This document shows, piece by piece, positions 8,765 to 18,245 of a stretch of DNA of 64,000 bases. Under the pieces are notes generated by a model. That model ran no database searches and was not told the DNA's origin. It worked only from the letters and a program-made list of their open reading frames with translations. This stretch comes from Janthinobacterium aquaticum (GTDB lineage: Bacteria > Pseudomonadota > Gammaproteobacteria > Burkholderiales > Burkholderiaceae_D): assembly GCF_009208565.1 (NCBI RefSeq), contig NZ_WFLK01000003.1, positions 124,001-188,000 on the forward strand, in the 5' to 3' direction. How positions within the stretch are numbered: the first letter of the stretch is position 1; each line of letters opens with the position of its first letter. The translations under genes were made by a program, and so were the position numbers.

Positions 8765-9322
8765 TTACTCTGGCAGCGGCGCCACGCCCAGCTCCGGCGT
8801 TGCTGTCTGCGCACCGTTCATCACCATCGCCAGAAAGGTGTAATAGCCATTGATGCCCATCAGGTCAACCACGCCGTGCTCGCCGAACAGCGCCAGCGCG
8901 CGTGCGTAGGTGGCGTCGCTAACGCGCTTGTGCTGCTGCAGTTCAAGGCAAAAGTCATGCACGGCCTGCTCGTCCGGCTGGAGCCCGGCAGGCAACTGGC
9001 GCTGCGCAATGGCCGCGATGGCCTCTGGCGCAATCCCGTTCTGCGCGGCCAGCGGCGCGTGGATGGCCCACTCGACCTGCTGGTTCCATTGCCGCGCCGT
9101 CACCAGGATAGCCAGTTCGGACAGGCGCGTGCCGATGGCGCTGCGGTAGCGCAGGTATTCGCCCATGCGCTGGGCCGCTTCCATCAGCTCGGGGCTGCGG
9201 ATCAGCGGCACGAACGGCCCGTACAGCGCACCGCGCGGGCCGTCGATAATCGCCTGCGCCGCCACGCGCTGCTGCTGGTTCAGCTGCGCGTGCTCGAGCG
9301 GCGGCAGGCGGTCCTGCGCCAT
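8765..9322 (-). CDS. Carboxymuconolactone decarboxylase (CMD) family protein
   Basis: A 185-residue all-helical protein of the CMD/AhpD superfamily. The conserved segment SELAILVTARQWNQQVEWAIH is present, but there is no AhpD CxxC motif, so it is not a typical thiol peroxidase. The ATG at 9322 shares one base with the stop of the upstream FAH-family gene (TAATG), which decides this start over the one at 9334. It is the last gene of the kamA-MFS-FAH-CMD unit. Members of this family often act with ring-cleavage or lactone pathways; here the role is inferred only from its FAH partner. Confidence 0.8.
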   Translation of the reverse strand: MAQDRLPPLEHAQLNQQQRVAAQAIIDGPRGALYGPFVPLIRSPELMEAAQRMGEYLRYRSAIGTRLSELAILVTARQWNQQVEWAIHAPLAAQNGIAPEAIAAIAQRQLPAGLQPDEQAVHDFCLELQQHKRVSDATYARALALFGEHGVVDLMGINGYYTFLAMVMNGAQTATPELGVAPLPE

Positions 9323-10170
9323 TACGCGGACCAAGCCACCACATCCTGCTGCTGTTCGCCCAGGCCGGCGATGCCCAGGCGAATGGTGTCGCCCTTTTTC
9401 AGGAAGCGCTGCGGCTTGCGCCCCTGGCCTACGCCGGGCGGCGTACCGGTAGCGATAATGTCGCCCGGTTCGAGCGTCATGAACTGAGACAGGTAGCTGA
9501 TGATTTTTGCAACCGGGAAGATCATGGTTTGCGTATTGCCCGTTTGCATGCGCTTGCCATTGACTTCCAGGTACAGGTCCAGATTCTGCTCGTCGATCAC
9601 TTCATCGCGCGTGACCAGCCACGGGCCGACCGGACCGAAGGTGTCGCAGCCCTTGCCCTTGTCCCAGGTGCCGCCGCGTTCGAGCTGGTAGGAACGCTCG
9701 GACACGTCGTTGACCACGCAATAGCCGGCTACGTATTTGAGGGCGTCTTCTTCGCTCACGTATTGCGCGCGCGTTCCCACCACCACGCCCAGTTCAACTT
9801 CCCAGTCGGTCTTTTTCGAGCCTTTCGGCAGCACGATCTGATCGTCCGGGCCATTGAGGCAGGTAATGGCTTTCATGAACACGATGGGTTCAAGCGGAAT
9901 CGGCATATTCGATTCGGCCGCATGGTCGGCGTAGTTCAGGCCGATGCCGATGAACTTGCCGACCCTGGCCAGCGGCACGCCAAAGCGCGGATTACCGCGT
10001 ACCAGCGGCAAGGTTTTTTCATCGACCTTGGCCAGCTTGCGCAGCGCCTTGTCGGACAGGATCGCGCCGTCGATATCGGCCACGATGCCGGACAGGTCGC
10101 GCAGTTTGCCTTCTTCATCGATCAGGCCTGGTTTTTCCTTGCCTGGACGTCCATAGCGAACGAGTTTCAT
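9322..10170 (-). CDS. Fumarylacetoacetate hydrolase family protein
   Basis: A 282-residue FAH-fold enzyme, a divalent-metal hydrolase/lyase family. Metal ligands are predicted as Glu124 and Glu126 (DWEVELGVVVG) and Asp155 (CVVNDVSER); GTPPGVG near residue 245 is also typical. Length and motifs match the ureidoglycolate-lyase/2-keto-acid hydrolase subgroup rather than the eukaryotic enzyme. A strong AAGGA lies just before the ATG, within the 3' end of the overlapping MFS gene (56 shared bases). It is coupled to the CMD gene, suggesting joint turnover of an aromatic or keto-acid intermediate; the exact substrate is unknown. Confidence 0.85.
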   Translation of the reverse strand: MKLVRYGRPGKEKPGLIDEEGKLRDLSGIVADIDGAILSDKALRKLAKVDEKTLPLVRGNPRFGVPLARVGKFIGIGLNYADHAAESNMPIPLEPIVFMKAITCLNGPDDQIVLPKGSKKTDWEVELGVVVGTRAQYVSEEDALKYVAGYCVVNDVSERSYQLERGGTWDKGKGCDTFGPVGPWLVTRDEVIDEQNLDLYLEVNGKRMQTGNTQTMIFPVAKIISYLSQFMTLEPGDIIATGTPPGVGQGRKPQRFLKKGDTIRLGIAGLGEQQQDVVAWSA

Positions 10171-11455
10171 AGTCTTCCTTGGAGTTGATCATTGCCGCAG
10201 TGCAGGCCATCATTTTACCGGATGGCCCGGCACGCCTGTGGCGGCCGATGAAAAACAGCAGAAGACCGGGTACTTGCAGCGCCGCCAGCACGCCAAACGC
10301 CGCACTGTAGGCCTGCGGCGGATACTGGTGCAGCGCATTGACGGGCCAGCAGCCAAGCACCAGGCCAAAGCCGGCCTGCACCACAAAAGCACCGGTAAAG
10401 ATCAGCAGGTTCAGGCAGGTGGCGGCGCGTCCGGTCAGGCCGGGCGGCAGGCTTTGCGCCACAATGGCGTAGTCCAGCCCCGCCACCGTGCCCAGCAGGA
10501 CAAACAGCACCGACAGCAATGGCAGGCTGGGCCGGCTGTTGCAGGCCATGGCAAACTGCACGGCAACAAACAGCGTCAGGCCGATGGCGGCCAGCTGCAA
10601 CGGCGCCATGCCGCGCCGCGCCGCCCACTGCGCCAGCATGCCCACCGCGATGGCGCCGAAGATCACGGCCGCCATGCCCAGGTACAGCAGATAGGCGACC
10701 GCCGCGTCGTCATAACCGCCGACGTCGCTGAGCCAGCGCCCCAGCCACAAGCCCTGCAGGCCGAAAAACACGCTGTGCGGCAACAGCATCAGCGACACGG
10801 TGCGGCGAAACGCCCGGTCGCGACAGACGGCCCGCAGGCTGCCCTGCGACGCGCCGGCAACCGGCGGTGCCGCAGCCGGCGCCAGCACGCGGATCAGCAG
10901 GGCGCAAGCAAGCACCGCCAGCGCCAGCGCGGCAAACAGGCCGCGCCAGTCGGTGTAGGCGAGCGCCAGCCTGACCGGCAACGTAGCCGTGGCAGCGCCC
11001 AGGCCGCCTGCGGCAATCAGATAGCCATGCACCGACGGCAGGCGCGCCGGCGCCACTGCGCCTGAAACAGCCTTGACGGCCGCCATGAAACAGCCGCCCA
11101 GCCCGGCTCCCATCAGCGCGCGCGCCCACAGCAGTTCGGCAAAGCTGTGGCTGCGGCCAAACAGCCAGATGCCCAGCGCCGCCACCAGCATCAGCCAGCA
11201 CTGCACGCGCGACGCACCATAACGGTCAAGCGCCATGCCGATCGGCAGCTGCACCAGTGCAAAGGCCACGAAAAAAACGCTGGTCAGCAAGCCCAGCTGG
11301 GATGGCGTCAGCGCTACCGAACCGAGCAACTGGGCCGTCAATACCGCGTTGATCGCGCGCAGCAGGCACGACAGATAGTGGCCGAGCGCGAACGGCAGGA
11401 ACACCAGCGCAAACACCGCCAGCGGCGAGCGCGGCGCCAGGCTGGACGACGCCAT
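10115..11455 (-). CDS. MFS transporter
   Basis: A 446-residue major facilitator protein with about 12 hydrophobic segments. The loop after helix 2 carries the MFS signature in the form GMALDRYGASRV (compare GxxxDRxGRR). The ATG shares one base with the stop of the radical SAM gene (TGATG), and the C-terminus runs 56 bases into the FAH gene. The last 30 residues are polar and may be a dispensable extension. Substrate unknown. Its tight coupling to the radical SAM enzyme suggests it moves the substrate or product of that enzyme. Confidence 0.8.
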   Translation of the reverse strand: MASSSLAPRSPLAVFALVFLPFALGHYLSCLLRAINAVLTAQLLGSVALTPSQLGLLTSVFFVAFALVQLPIGMALDRYGASRVQCWLMLVAALGIWLFGRSHSFAELLWARALMGAGLGGCFMAAVKAVSGAVAPARLPSVHGYLIAAGGLGAATATLPVRLALAYTDWRGLFAALALAVLACALLIRVLAPAAAPPVAGASQGSLRAVCRDRAFRRTVSLMLLPHSVFFGLQGLWLGRWLSDVGGYDDAAVAYLLYLGMAAVIFGAIAVGMLAQWAARRGMAPLQLAAIGLTLFVAVQFAMACNSRPSLPLLSVLFVLLGTVAGLDYAIVAQSLPPGLTGRAATCLNLLIFTGAFVVQAGFGLVLGCWPVNALHQYPPQAYSAAFGVLAALQVPGLLLFFIGRHRRAGPSGKMMACTAAMINSKEDYETRSLWTSRQGKTRPDR

Positions 11456-12828
11456 CAGGCAGCCTGGGCCAGGCGAATAACTTTGTGGACGGCCGGGATA
11501 TCGGGCACCGGCTGATCGAGTTCAAAAAAGAACTTTTCCTGGCCAAAGGCTGGCTTGAGTTCATCGAGCCAGGTTGCGTTTGCATCAAACTTTGCATAGA
11601 AGGGACGGCGTACCCAGTCCGGATTTCTCGCCTGCAAAAACTGCAGCGCAAACAATTTTTCACCGGCAATCTCGACTACGCCATCGATCAGTATCTTGCC
11701 AGGAAAAGCGCTCATCGACGGGCCGCGCACGGTGCGCGACAGGCCCGACACCATCTGGTAAGCGGCCTGGAAAATCGCGTGGGCCCTGGCCAGCGGCAGG
11801 CTGAAATAGGCATGGGGGCCGGTATCGCGCTCGACAAACATATAGTAGGGAATCGCACCCAGCCGCGTGCCCGTCTGCCACAACTCGGCCCAGCTTTTCG
11901 GGTCTTCGTTGATATGGCGGATCAACGGGCCCTGCATGCGCAAGGTGGCGCCGGTACCGACGATGCGCTTGAGCGCCTGCTGGGCAATTTCCTGGCGCAG
12001 TTCGACGGCGTGGCTGTAGTGGCCCATGATGGCCAGGTTCTTGCCCGCCTGGACGATACGCTCGAACAATCGCAGCAGATCGTCGGCATCGCGGTCCGAC
12101 ACAAAGCGCTGCGGCCAGTACGCCACGGCCTTGGTGCCGATGCGGATATTCTGGATATGCGCCAGCGACGGATCGAGCAGCGGCTCCAGGTAGGCCGCCA
12201 GCTGGCGCGCGTTCATGATCATCGGGTCGCCACCGGTGACCAGCACATCAGTCACCTCGCGGTGGTGCTGCAGGTAAGCCACCAGTTCGCCAGACCCGCG
12301 CGCATCGAACTTCATGTCGTCCATGCCGACAAACTGCGGCCAGCGAAAGCAGAAGGTGCAATACGCGTGGCAGGTCTGGCCGGCGCTGGGGAAAAACAGC
12401 ACGGTCTGATCGTATTTGTGCTGCAGGCCGCGCAGCGGCACGCCGCCCTGCTGCGGCACATTGTGCGTCATCTGGCCGGCCGGATGCGGATTCATGCCGT
12501 GGCGGATGGCGCGCACGCAGGCCTCGATGGCAGCCGGCTCACCCTCCTGCAGCAGCGCGCGCAGTTGCCCGTACTGTTCGGGCGCCAGCATGTCGCGGTG
12601 CGGAAACACCAGCCGGTAGATCGGGTCGTCGGGAATATTGTTCCAGTCGATCAGGCGGTCGAGCACATATTCATTGGTGCGAAATGGCATGACGTGCGAG
12701 ACCACCTGCACTTCTTCGCGCTGCGCTTCGGACAGCCACTCCCATTGTCGCGCCTGGCCGATGGTCTGTCGCGTATAGGGTTTGAACCTGGCTGGCAGCA
12801 AGGGCATATCGTGGACTGGCTGTGGCAT
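11455..12828 (-). CDS. KamA family radical SAM protein (lysine 2,3-aminomutase-like)
   Basis: A 457-residue radical SAM enzyme. The [4Fe-4S]/SAM motif is CHAYCTFC (CX3CX2C), followed by VTGGDPMIM, typical of the KamA family. The C-terminal half differs from true lysine 2,3-aminomutase: the PGGGGK loop that supplies the PLP lysine is reduced to FPGK, and aligning by eye puts non-acidic residues where the two lysine-binding aspartates sit (YYMFVERDTGPHAYF region). It may be an aminomutase with another substrate, or may have lost PLP chemistry. First gene of the operon; GGAG five bases before the ATG supports this start. Confidence 0.75.
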   Translation of the reverse strand: MPQPVHDMPLLPARFKPYTRQTIGQARQWEWLSEAQREEVQVVSHVMPFRTNEYVLDRLIDWNNIPDDPIYRLVFPHRDMLAPEQYGQLRALLQEGEPAAIEACVRAIRHGMNPHPAGQMTHNVPQQGGVPLRGLQHKYDQTVLFFPSAGQTCHAYCTFCFRWPQFVGMDDMKFDARGSGELVAYLQHHREVTDVLVTGGDPMIMNARQLAAYLEPLLDPSLAHIQNIRIGTKAVAYWPQRFVSDRDADDLLRLFERIVQAGKNLAIMGHYSHAVELRQEIAQQALKRIVGTGATLRMQGPLIRHINEDPKSWAELWQTGTRLGAIPYYMFVERDTGPHAYFSLPLARAHAIFQAAYQMVSGLSRTVRGPSMSAFPGKILIDGVVEIAGEKLFALQFLQARNPDWVRRPFYAKFDANATWLDELKPAFGQEKFFFELDQPVPDIPAVHKVIRLAQAA

Positions 12829-13049
12829 GGCGGCTCCGTGGTGGGGTCAGTTGGAAAACACCAGCGTAGTGCCTGCGCCGGCAAGGAAATTACCATAAAT
12901 CAACAAGCGTGTCCGTGAAGATCACCAAGCCTGATTGCGTCAATAACGCTGCACTCAGGCAAGACCAACCTTGTGCAATCGCAATTTCCTATTGGCATCA
13001 TCGACGTACAGTTGGTTCTTCTCACCCAACCCACGCAAAGGACGCCATC

Positions 13050-13508
13050 ATGAAACGCCTGCTGACCACCACCGCTCTCCTTGCCTGCCTGGCAGCCGCC
13101 CAGGCCCAGGCCGCCATGGAGCCGACCGAAAAAGATGCGATTGCCATGGCCGAGCGCGGCGCCGCCTTTATCAAGGCGCATGGCAAGGAAGAAATGATGA
13201 AGAAAATCAGCGCCAAAGACCCGCAATTTCTGCAAGGCGAACTGTATGTGGACATGCGCGACATCAAGACCGGCATCGTGCTCGCCCACCCGGTCAACCC
13301 GTCCATCGTCGGCAAGGACCTGACCGACGTACCGGACGCGAACGGCAAGAAATACCGCCGCGAAATCATCGAGCTGGCGCAAAAGCACGGCAAGGGCTGG
13401 GTCGACTACCAGTACAAGAACCCGGTCAGCGGCAAGATCGAACCGAAGACCACTTATATCCTGCGCGTCAACGACGTGGTGCTCGAAGCGGGCATCTACA
13501 AGAAGTAA
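13050..13508 (+). CDS. Secreted single-Cache-domain protein
   Basis: A 152-residue exported protein: the signal peptide MKRLLTTTALLACLAAAQAQA is followed by one small ligand-binding domain resembling single Cache (sCache_2), with the conserved ...GIVLAHPVNPSIVGKDL... and ...GWVDYQYKNPVSGKIEPKTTY... segments. It has no transmembrane anchor or signalling domain. AAAGGA before the ATG at 13050 selects this start over the frame opening at 12909. It is followed after 27 bases by a chemoreceptor gene, so it may serve as a soluble periplasmic sensor for it. The ligand is unknown; such domains often bind small organic acids. Confidence 0.8.
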   Translation: MKRLLTTTALLACLAAAQAQAAMEPTEKDAIAMAERGAAFIKAHGKEEMMKKISAKDPQFLQGELYVDMRDIKTGIVLAHPVNPSIVGKDLTDVPDANGKKYRREIIELAQKHGKGWVDYQYKNPVSGKIEPKTTYILRVNDVVLEAGIYKK

Positions 13509-13535
13509 GCCGTCACTTTCCAGCCCGGAGGACAT

Positions 13536-15224
13536 ATGCTCGACAAATTACGCATCGGCCCCAAGCTGCTGCTGGCGCCCGCGCTGGTCCTGCTGCTGCT
13601 GATACTGAGTTCGGCCAGCGCCTGGCACGGCATGGTGCGCCAGAATGCATCGATGGAAAACATGGTGCAGGTGCGCATGGCGCATCAGCAGGCGGCGCTC
13701 GACGTGGCCGGCGAAGCCAGGTTGGTGCACGCCCACATCTACCAGCTGCTGTCGTGGACCAACGGCAGTTTTGCCCGCGAGCGCCTGGCCGCGCTCGAGC
13801 AGCAGATCCGGCAACGCCACGCCGCCATCGCGCAGCAACTGAAGCGGCTGCGCGCCACTGCCGCCGGCGACGAACTGGCGCTGGTCGATGCGGCGGCTAC
13901 CTTGCTGGACGGCTACCGCAAAAAAGTCGAGGAAACCATGGAAATGGCGCAGGCCGACCTGTCGATCGCCGCCAACTCGATGATCAAGGCCGAAGCGCAG
14001 TTCGGCCAGCTCAACGGCCAGCTAAGCCGGCTGTCGGCACTGGAAAAGCAACTGGCCGGCAGCGCGCATCTGGCCGCCGGCGCCGAATTTCGCACGCTGG
14101 GCTGGGCCATGCTGGCCAGCGTGCTGTTTTCGATTGCCGCCTCGGTCTGCGTGACGGCGCTGGTGCGACGCGCCATGCTGCGCCAGATTCAGGCCATCGG
14201 CCAGGCCGTCGGGCACCTGGCGGCTGGCAATCTGAGCCGTGGCCAGCCCGGCCAGGGCCGCGACGAGATTGCCGGCACGGCGCGCGTGCTCGACCAGTGC
14301 ATTGCCAGGCTGAACCAGACCTTGCGCACGATCCTGTCGTCGGTCCAGTCAATCGATACGGCCTCGCGTGAAATTGCGGTGGGCAATATGGACCTGTCGG
14401 CGCGCACTGAAATGCAGGCCAGCTCGCTCGAAGAAACGGCCAGCGCCATGGCCACGCTGACCGGCGCGGTCAACCATAACGCCGACAATGCGCGGCGCGC
14501 CGGCGAGCTGGCCGGCCAGGCTTCCGCGCTGGCGGTTCAAGGTGGCCAGGCGATGGCCGAGGCGGTCGGCAGCATGGCCACCATCCGCAGCAATTCGCGC
14601 CAGATCGTCGATATCATCGGCGTGATCGACGCCATCTCGTTCCAGACCAATATCCTGGCCCTCAATGCCGCTGTCGAGGCGGCGCGCGCCGGCGAGCAGG
14701 GACGCGGCTTTGCGGTGGTGGCGGCCGAAGTGCGCACGCTGGCGCAGCGCTCGGCATCGGCTGCCCGCGAGATCAAGACCCTGATTGCCACGTCGGTCGC
14801 CACCATCGACGGCGGCAGCGTGGCGGTGCAGCAGGCCGGCGACAGCATGGCAGCCATCGTGGCGTCGGTGCAGCAGGTCAACGACATGATACAGCGCGTG
14901 CAGGCGGCCAGCGCCGAGCAGGCTGCGGGCATTACGGAGGTGAACCTGGCGGTGTCGCAGATGGATGATGTGACGCAGCAAAATGCCGCGCTGGTGGAAC
15001 AGGCGGCCGCGGCCGCAGCGAGCCTGCAGGAGCAGGCGGTGACCTTATCTGGCGCCGTGGCGGTGTTTACGCTGGACCGGCCGGCCACCCCGACACCGTT
15101 GCCGCCGGCAAGCGAGGCCGGCTTCCGCGAGCCGGCAGCGCAAGCGGAGCGACGGGCACCCAACAGTCCGCTGCGCGGCATGGCGGGCGCCCGTGGCCAG
15201 CGCGGCATGGCACGCAGCGGCTGA
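13536..15224 (+). CDS. Methyl-accepting chemotaxis protein
   Basis: A 562-residue chemoreceptor. Residues 10-30 form the first membrane helix, followed by a periplasmic four-helix-bundle ligand domain (to about 185), a second membrane helix ([20 protein letters not shown]), a HAMP domain and a cytoplasmic signalling hairpin whose tip contains [20 protein letters not shown]. The C-terminus lacks an obvious CheR-tethering pentapeptide. A GGAGG precedes the ATG. It is in tandem with the secreted Cache-domain gene, pointing to a two-part sensor. The stop lies two bases from the convergent mpg stop, with no terminator between. Confidence 0.92.
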   Translation: MLDKLRIGPKLLLAPALVLLLLILSSASAWHGMVRQNASMENMVQVRMAHQQAALDVAGEARLVHAHIYQLLSWTNGSFARERLAALEQQIRQRHAAIAQQLKRLRATAAGDELALVDAAATLLDGYRKKVEETMEMAQADLSIAANSMIKAEAQFGQLNGQLSRLSALEKQLAGSAHLAAGAEFRTLGWAMLASVLFSIAASVCVTALVRRAMLRQIQAIGQAVGHLAAGNLSRGQPGQGRDEIAGTARVLDQCIARLNQTLRTILSSVQSIDTASREIAVGNMDLSARTEMQASSLEETASAMATLTGAVNHNADNARRAGELAGQASALAVQGGQAMAEAVGSMATIRSNSRQIVDIIGVIDAISFQTNILALNAAVEAARAGEQGRGFAVVAAEVRTLAQRSASAAREIKTLIATSVATIDGGSVAVQQAGDSMAAIVASVQQVNDMIQRVQAASAEQAAGITEVNLAVSQMDDVTQQNAALVEQAAAAAASLQEQAVTLSGAVAVFTLDRPATPTPLPPASEAGFREPAAQAERRAPNSPLRGMAGARGQRGMARSG

Positions 15225-15226
15225 GT

Positions 15227-15808
15227 TCAGTTGGCGCGCATGGGCTTGCTCAGATAGCGCGAACCAGCCAGCACAAAGCGCCACGGCGTTTCCATCGCCT
15301 TGGATATGCCGATGCGCGGGCCGGCCTGCACCGCCACTTCCCCTTCCTCGCTGGCGCGTGCCAGCAGGGTGAACGGCGGCGCGTCGAGCGCCATGCCATT
15401 GTTGGCGTGGGTCACGCCGATTGCCTGGCACAGCTTGCCCGGCCCCGAACACAGCAGGCGCACATCATCGACACCGCGCCGCGCGCGCATGATATCGAGT
15501 CCATGCGTCGGCTCGATGGCGCGGATCAGCACGCCGGCGCCATGGCCGGCCTCGCGGCAGACAAAATTGAGGCACCAGTGGATGCCGTAGGAACGGTAGA
15601 CATAGGCGTGCGCAGGCGGGCCGAACATGGCGGCGTTACGCAGCGTCATGCCGCCAAACGTATGCGAGGCCGCGTCTGCCTGGTCATATGCTTCGGTTTC
15701 CACGATGCGGCCGCCAACGCCGTTGACCAGCACCGTCACGCCAATCAGCTGGCGCGCCACCACGGCCGAATCGGCACCGAAATCGATTCCTGCAAGTAAG
15801 ATCGTCAT
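15227..15808 (-). CDS. mpg: DNA-3-methyladenine glycosylase (AAG/MPG type)
   Basis: A 193-residue member of the AAG/MPG family that removes alkylated purines in base excision repair. Visible family motifs are GRIVETEAYDQADAASHTF near the N-terminus, the Tyr-rich AYVYRSYGIHWCLNFV, and RAIEPTHGLDIMRARRG. The first of these contains the catalytic glutamate (VETEAY). The ATG at 15808 (MTILLAG) gives the usual length; the frame could extend upstream to 15898 but that extension is untypical. It is separated from ada, the other alkylation repair gene here, by 34 kb. Confidence 0.9.
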   Translation of the reverse strand: MTILLAGIDFGADSAVVARQLIGVTVLVNGVGGRIVETEAYDQADAASHTFGGMTLRNAAMFGPPAHAYVYRSYGIHWCLNFVCREAGHGAGVLIRAIEPTHGLDIMRARRGVDDVRLLCSGPGKLCQAIGVTHANNGMALDAPPFTLLARASEEGEVAVQAGPRIGISKAMETPWRFVLAGSRYLSKPMRAN

Positions 15809-16048
15809 GCGGCGATTGTAACGTGGCAGCCTCGCGCGCACCGTAGCGATACATATTAAAAACATATAAAAATTGTTGATAAAGCCATACAATCGCACTT
15901 TACAATCATATAAAAATGGCTAAAAAAATGCACTGGAAAGACAGAAACGGGGTTTTCTTGCCTAATTTATTGCAGAAATAAACTATTGCTAAGGATAAAC
16001 AGGGATAATCATCGACGCGTAATACGACAACTACCCGGTGATGCAAAG

Positions 16049-16936
16049 ATGATGATGAAAGCGGCAGTGAAAAAAGCAGCGCCGACGACCGAGCCAGGCG
16101 ATGCGGTCGATGCGGTCGATGCATTAATGCGTTCCATCCGGATTCCTCCCCGGCCCAGCCTGCTGGTCGACCTGCAGCGCGAAATGGCCGAGCAGGACCC
16201 GTCGCCGCGCAAGATTGCACGCATTATCGCCGACGACGTGGGCATGTCGGGCGCCTTGCTGAAACTGGCCAATTCGCCGTTTTATGGCGCAGCGCGCAAG
16301 GCCAAATCGGTCGAACAGGGCATCAACTTTCTCGGCATTAACCAGTGCAGCGCCATGATGACGGGCCTGCTGGCGCGCCAGGCGCTCGCCGCCGAAGGCG
16401 TGGAGCTGAACAATTTCTGGGACGTCTCGGCCAAGCGCGCGCGCGCGGTGGTGTTTATCTCGCGCAAGCTGCGCATCGCTCCGCCCGATATCGCGCATAC
16501 CTTCGGCCTGTTCTGCGATATCGGCGTGCCGCTGCTGATGAGCCGCTTCCCCGACTACGTGAACACCTATGCAGCGGCCGCCAACGACGCCGACAACTGC
16601 TTCACCACGCTCGAAGACGCGCGCCACCAGACCAACCATGCAGCCATTGGCTGCTTGCTGGCACGCAACTGGGGCCTGTCGTCCGATGTGGCCTGGGCCA
16701 TCCTGCACCACCACGACTACAGCGTGCTGGAAGATCCGTCCACCGACGACGCAATCCGCTCGCTGGTGGCGCTGTCGCTGCTGGCTGAAAAGGGCATACA
16801 GCGCTACCATGGCAACAGCACCTCGCTGGAGTGGGACAAGGGCGGTGAACTGGCCTGCCAGCACCTGGGCCTGTCCGAAGAAGAGACCGCCGACCTGCTC
16901 GACGAACTGCACGAGATGTTCGGCACCGATCAATAG
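16049..16936 (+). CDS. HDOD domain signalling protein
   Basis: A 295-residue protein whose main part is an HDOD domain (about residues 35-240), a non-catalytic relative of HD phosphohydrolases used in bacterial signalling. Typical segments are IRIPPRPSLLVDLQREM, SPRKIARIIADDVGMSGALLKLANSPFYG and GLFCDIGVPLLM. No receiver, GGDEF or membrane region is attached. The start at 16049, with three consecutive ATGs, is preferred over an upstream TTG at 15986. The 5' region is AT-rich, and a strong terminator follows the gene, so it is probably a single-gene transcript. Function within any pathway is unknown. Confidence 0.82.
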   Translation: MMMKAAVKKAAPTTEPGDAVDAVDALMRSIRIPPRPSLLVDLQREMAEQDPSPRKIARIIADDVGMSGALLKLANSPFYGAARKAKSVEQGINFLGINQCSAMMTGLLARQALAAEGVELNNFWDVSAKRARAVVFISRKLRIAPPDIAHTFGLFCDIGVPLLMSRFPDYVNTYAAAANDADNCFTTLEDARHQTNHAAIGCLLARNWGLSSDVAWAILHHHDYSVLEDPSTDDAIRSLVALSLLAEKGIQRYHGNSTSLEWDKGGELACQHLGLSEEETADLLDELHEMFGTDQ

Positions 16937-16966
16937 ACCGTCCTGCCCTGCTGTATCATGACGGCT

Positions 16967-16995
16967 GGCGCCCGGGTCACACCTGGCGCCTTTTT
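16967..16995 (+). terminator. Intrinsic terminator after the HDOD gene
   Basis: GGCGCC at 16967-16972 pairs with GGCGCC at 16985-16990, with an inner GGT/ACC stem, followed directly by TTTTT. It lies 30 bases downstream of the HDOD stop and before the DUF2863-like gene. Confidence 0.75.
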
Positions 16996-17024
16996 CCACT
17001 TTGTCGTTCATTTCCTTCATTACC

Positions 17025-18233
17025 ATGCCTAAAAACAAGCGCCCTGTTCCCCGCAAATCGTCCAATACGCCCGAAGACAAGGATGACGCCGTCACGCGCA
17101 TGCTGGCCACCATGGCGCTCAATCTGGCCGAACAGGAAGACAGCGCCACGCAAAGCACGGTGCTGGCCGAACAGGCGGTGGAATTCGAGCGCCTGATCCG
17201 CAAATGCCTGAACCAGAAAAAAGACGAAGTGCTGTACGAAGCGATCGAGCGCGCCCAGGATGAAGATATCGGCGCCTGGCAATACCTGCGCAGCCATATC
17301 GAGGAAGCCTCGTCGGTCACGGTAATCCGCCGCGACAACGCGCCGGCCATGGAAATCAACGCCTTCGTGGTGCCGCTGCTGGTGCAAAGCACGGGCGGCC
17401 TGAAGCAAGCCGAGACCTTCCAGTACCAGCCAGCGTTCGAGGCGCTGGTGCAAAGCTTCCAGAAAGCCGGGCTGGAAAGCGCCAAGGCCAAAGTGGTGCT
17501 GATCAGCCATGCCTACGATATCGATGAAATCGACCGCATTACCTACAGCCACCTGAGCGAAATGGTGCGCGATGCCTGGGCTTCGATGACGGACAAGAAA
17601 ATCACCGCTACCCCAGGCCTGGAACGCAGCATCGCTGGCTGGAGCCAGACCGATTTTGGCGCGCAGGACACGGCGGTCGAACTGCGCTTCCTGCTGGGCT
17701 TTGCCCTGAAGCGGCTGGACGATCCCTTCTATGTCGAACCGAAAGAAGAAGCAGCGCTCGACGCCTGGTTCGACGCGCGCATGGCGCGCTACCAGCAATG
17801 GACCACCGAGGTGGCGCCGCTGGTCAAACGCTGCCTGGCTCCTGCCGGCGCGCCGCTGGAAGTAAGTTTCCTGTACCAGGATTTGTTCCATGGCGCCAAG
17901 GAACAAGGCATGGCCGAGTATGCGATGCTGCAGATGATGTCGGGCATTAACCATGCGCTGGCGGAGAACCAGCTCGCTGCCAGCGATGTGTCGGTGGTAG
18001 TGGGTCCGTGCGACGCCCATGGCGAGATGCTGCTGCGCGCCAATGTCTACAGCGCCGGTGGCGCGCTGCTGCACAGCGCCGACAAGCCGCTCGACCTGGC
18101 TGCGGACCTGCAAGATGCAGTGGACGATGTGTGCGATGCGCTGGCCACAATCGGCGTCACGCAGCTGTCGGTGGCACTGCGCTTCGACGCCAGCGGCAAC
18201 CCGCTGGAAGTGCAGCCGTATGCGCCGAACTAA
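17025..18233 (+). CDS. DUF2863-like protein of unknown function
   Basis: A 402-residue soluble protein that I match to the betaproteobacterial DUF2863 family from memory of its composition and length. It opens with a basic segment (MPKNKRPVPRKSS) followed by acidic helices. No catalytic motif, membrane helix or signal is visible. The C-terminal part (DVSVVVGPCDAHGEMLLRAN ... VTQLSVALRFD) looks like a compact alpha/beta domain. The start at 17025 is the first ATG after a TTG-opened frame. It is followed by a convergent REP pair. Function unknown. Confidence 0.7.
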   Translation: MPKNKRPVPRKSSNTPEDKDDAVTRMLATMALNLAEQEDSATQSTVLAEQAVEFERLIRKCLNQKKDEVLYEAIERAQDEDIGAWQYLRSHIEEASSVTVIRRDNAPAMEINAFVVPLLVQSTGGLKQAETFQYQPAFEALVQSFQKAGLESAKAKVVLISHAYDIDEIDRITYSHLSEMVRDAWASMTDKKITATPGLERSIAGWSQTDFGAQDTAVELRFLLGFALKRLDDPFYVEPKEEAALDAWFDARMARYQQWTTEVAPLVKRCLAPAGAPLEVSFLYQDLFHGAKEQGMAEYAMLQMMSGINHALAENQLAASDVSVVVGPCDAHGEMLLRANVYSAGGALLHSADKPLDLAADLQDAVDDVCDALATIGVTQLSVALRFDASGNPLEVQPYAPN

Positions 18234-18245
18234 ACCCTATGTCAC

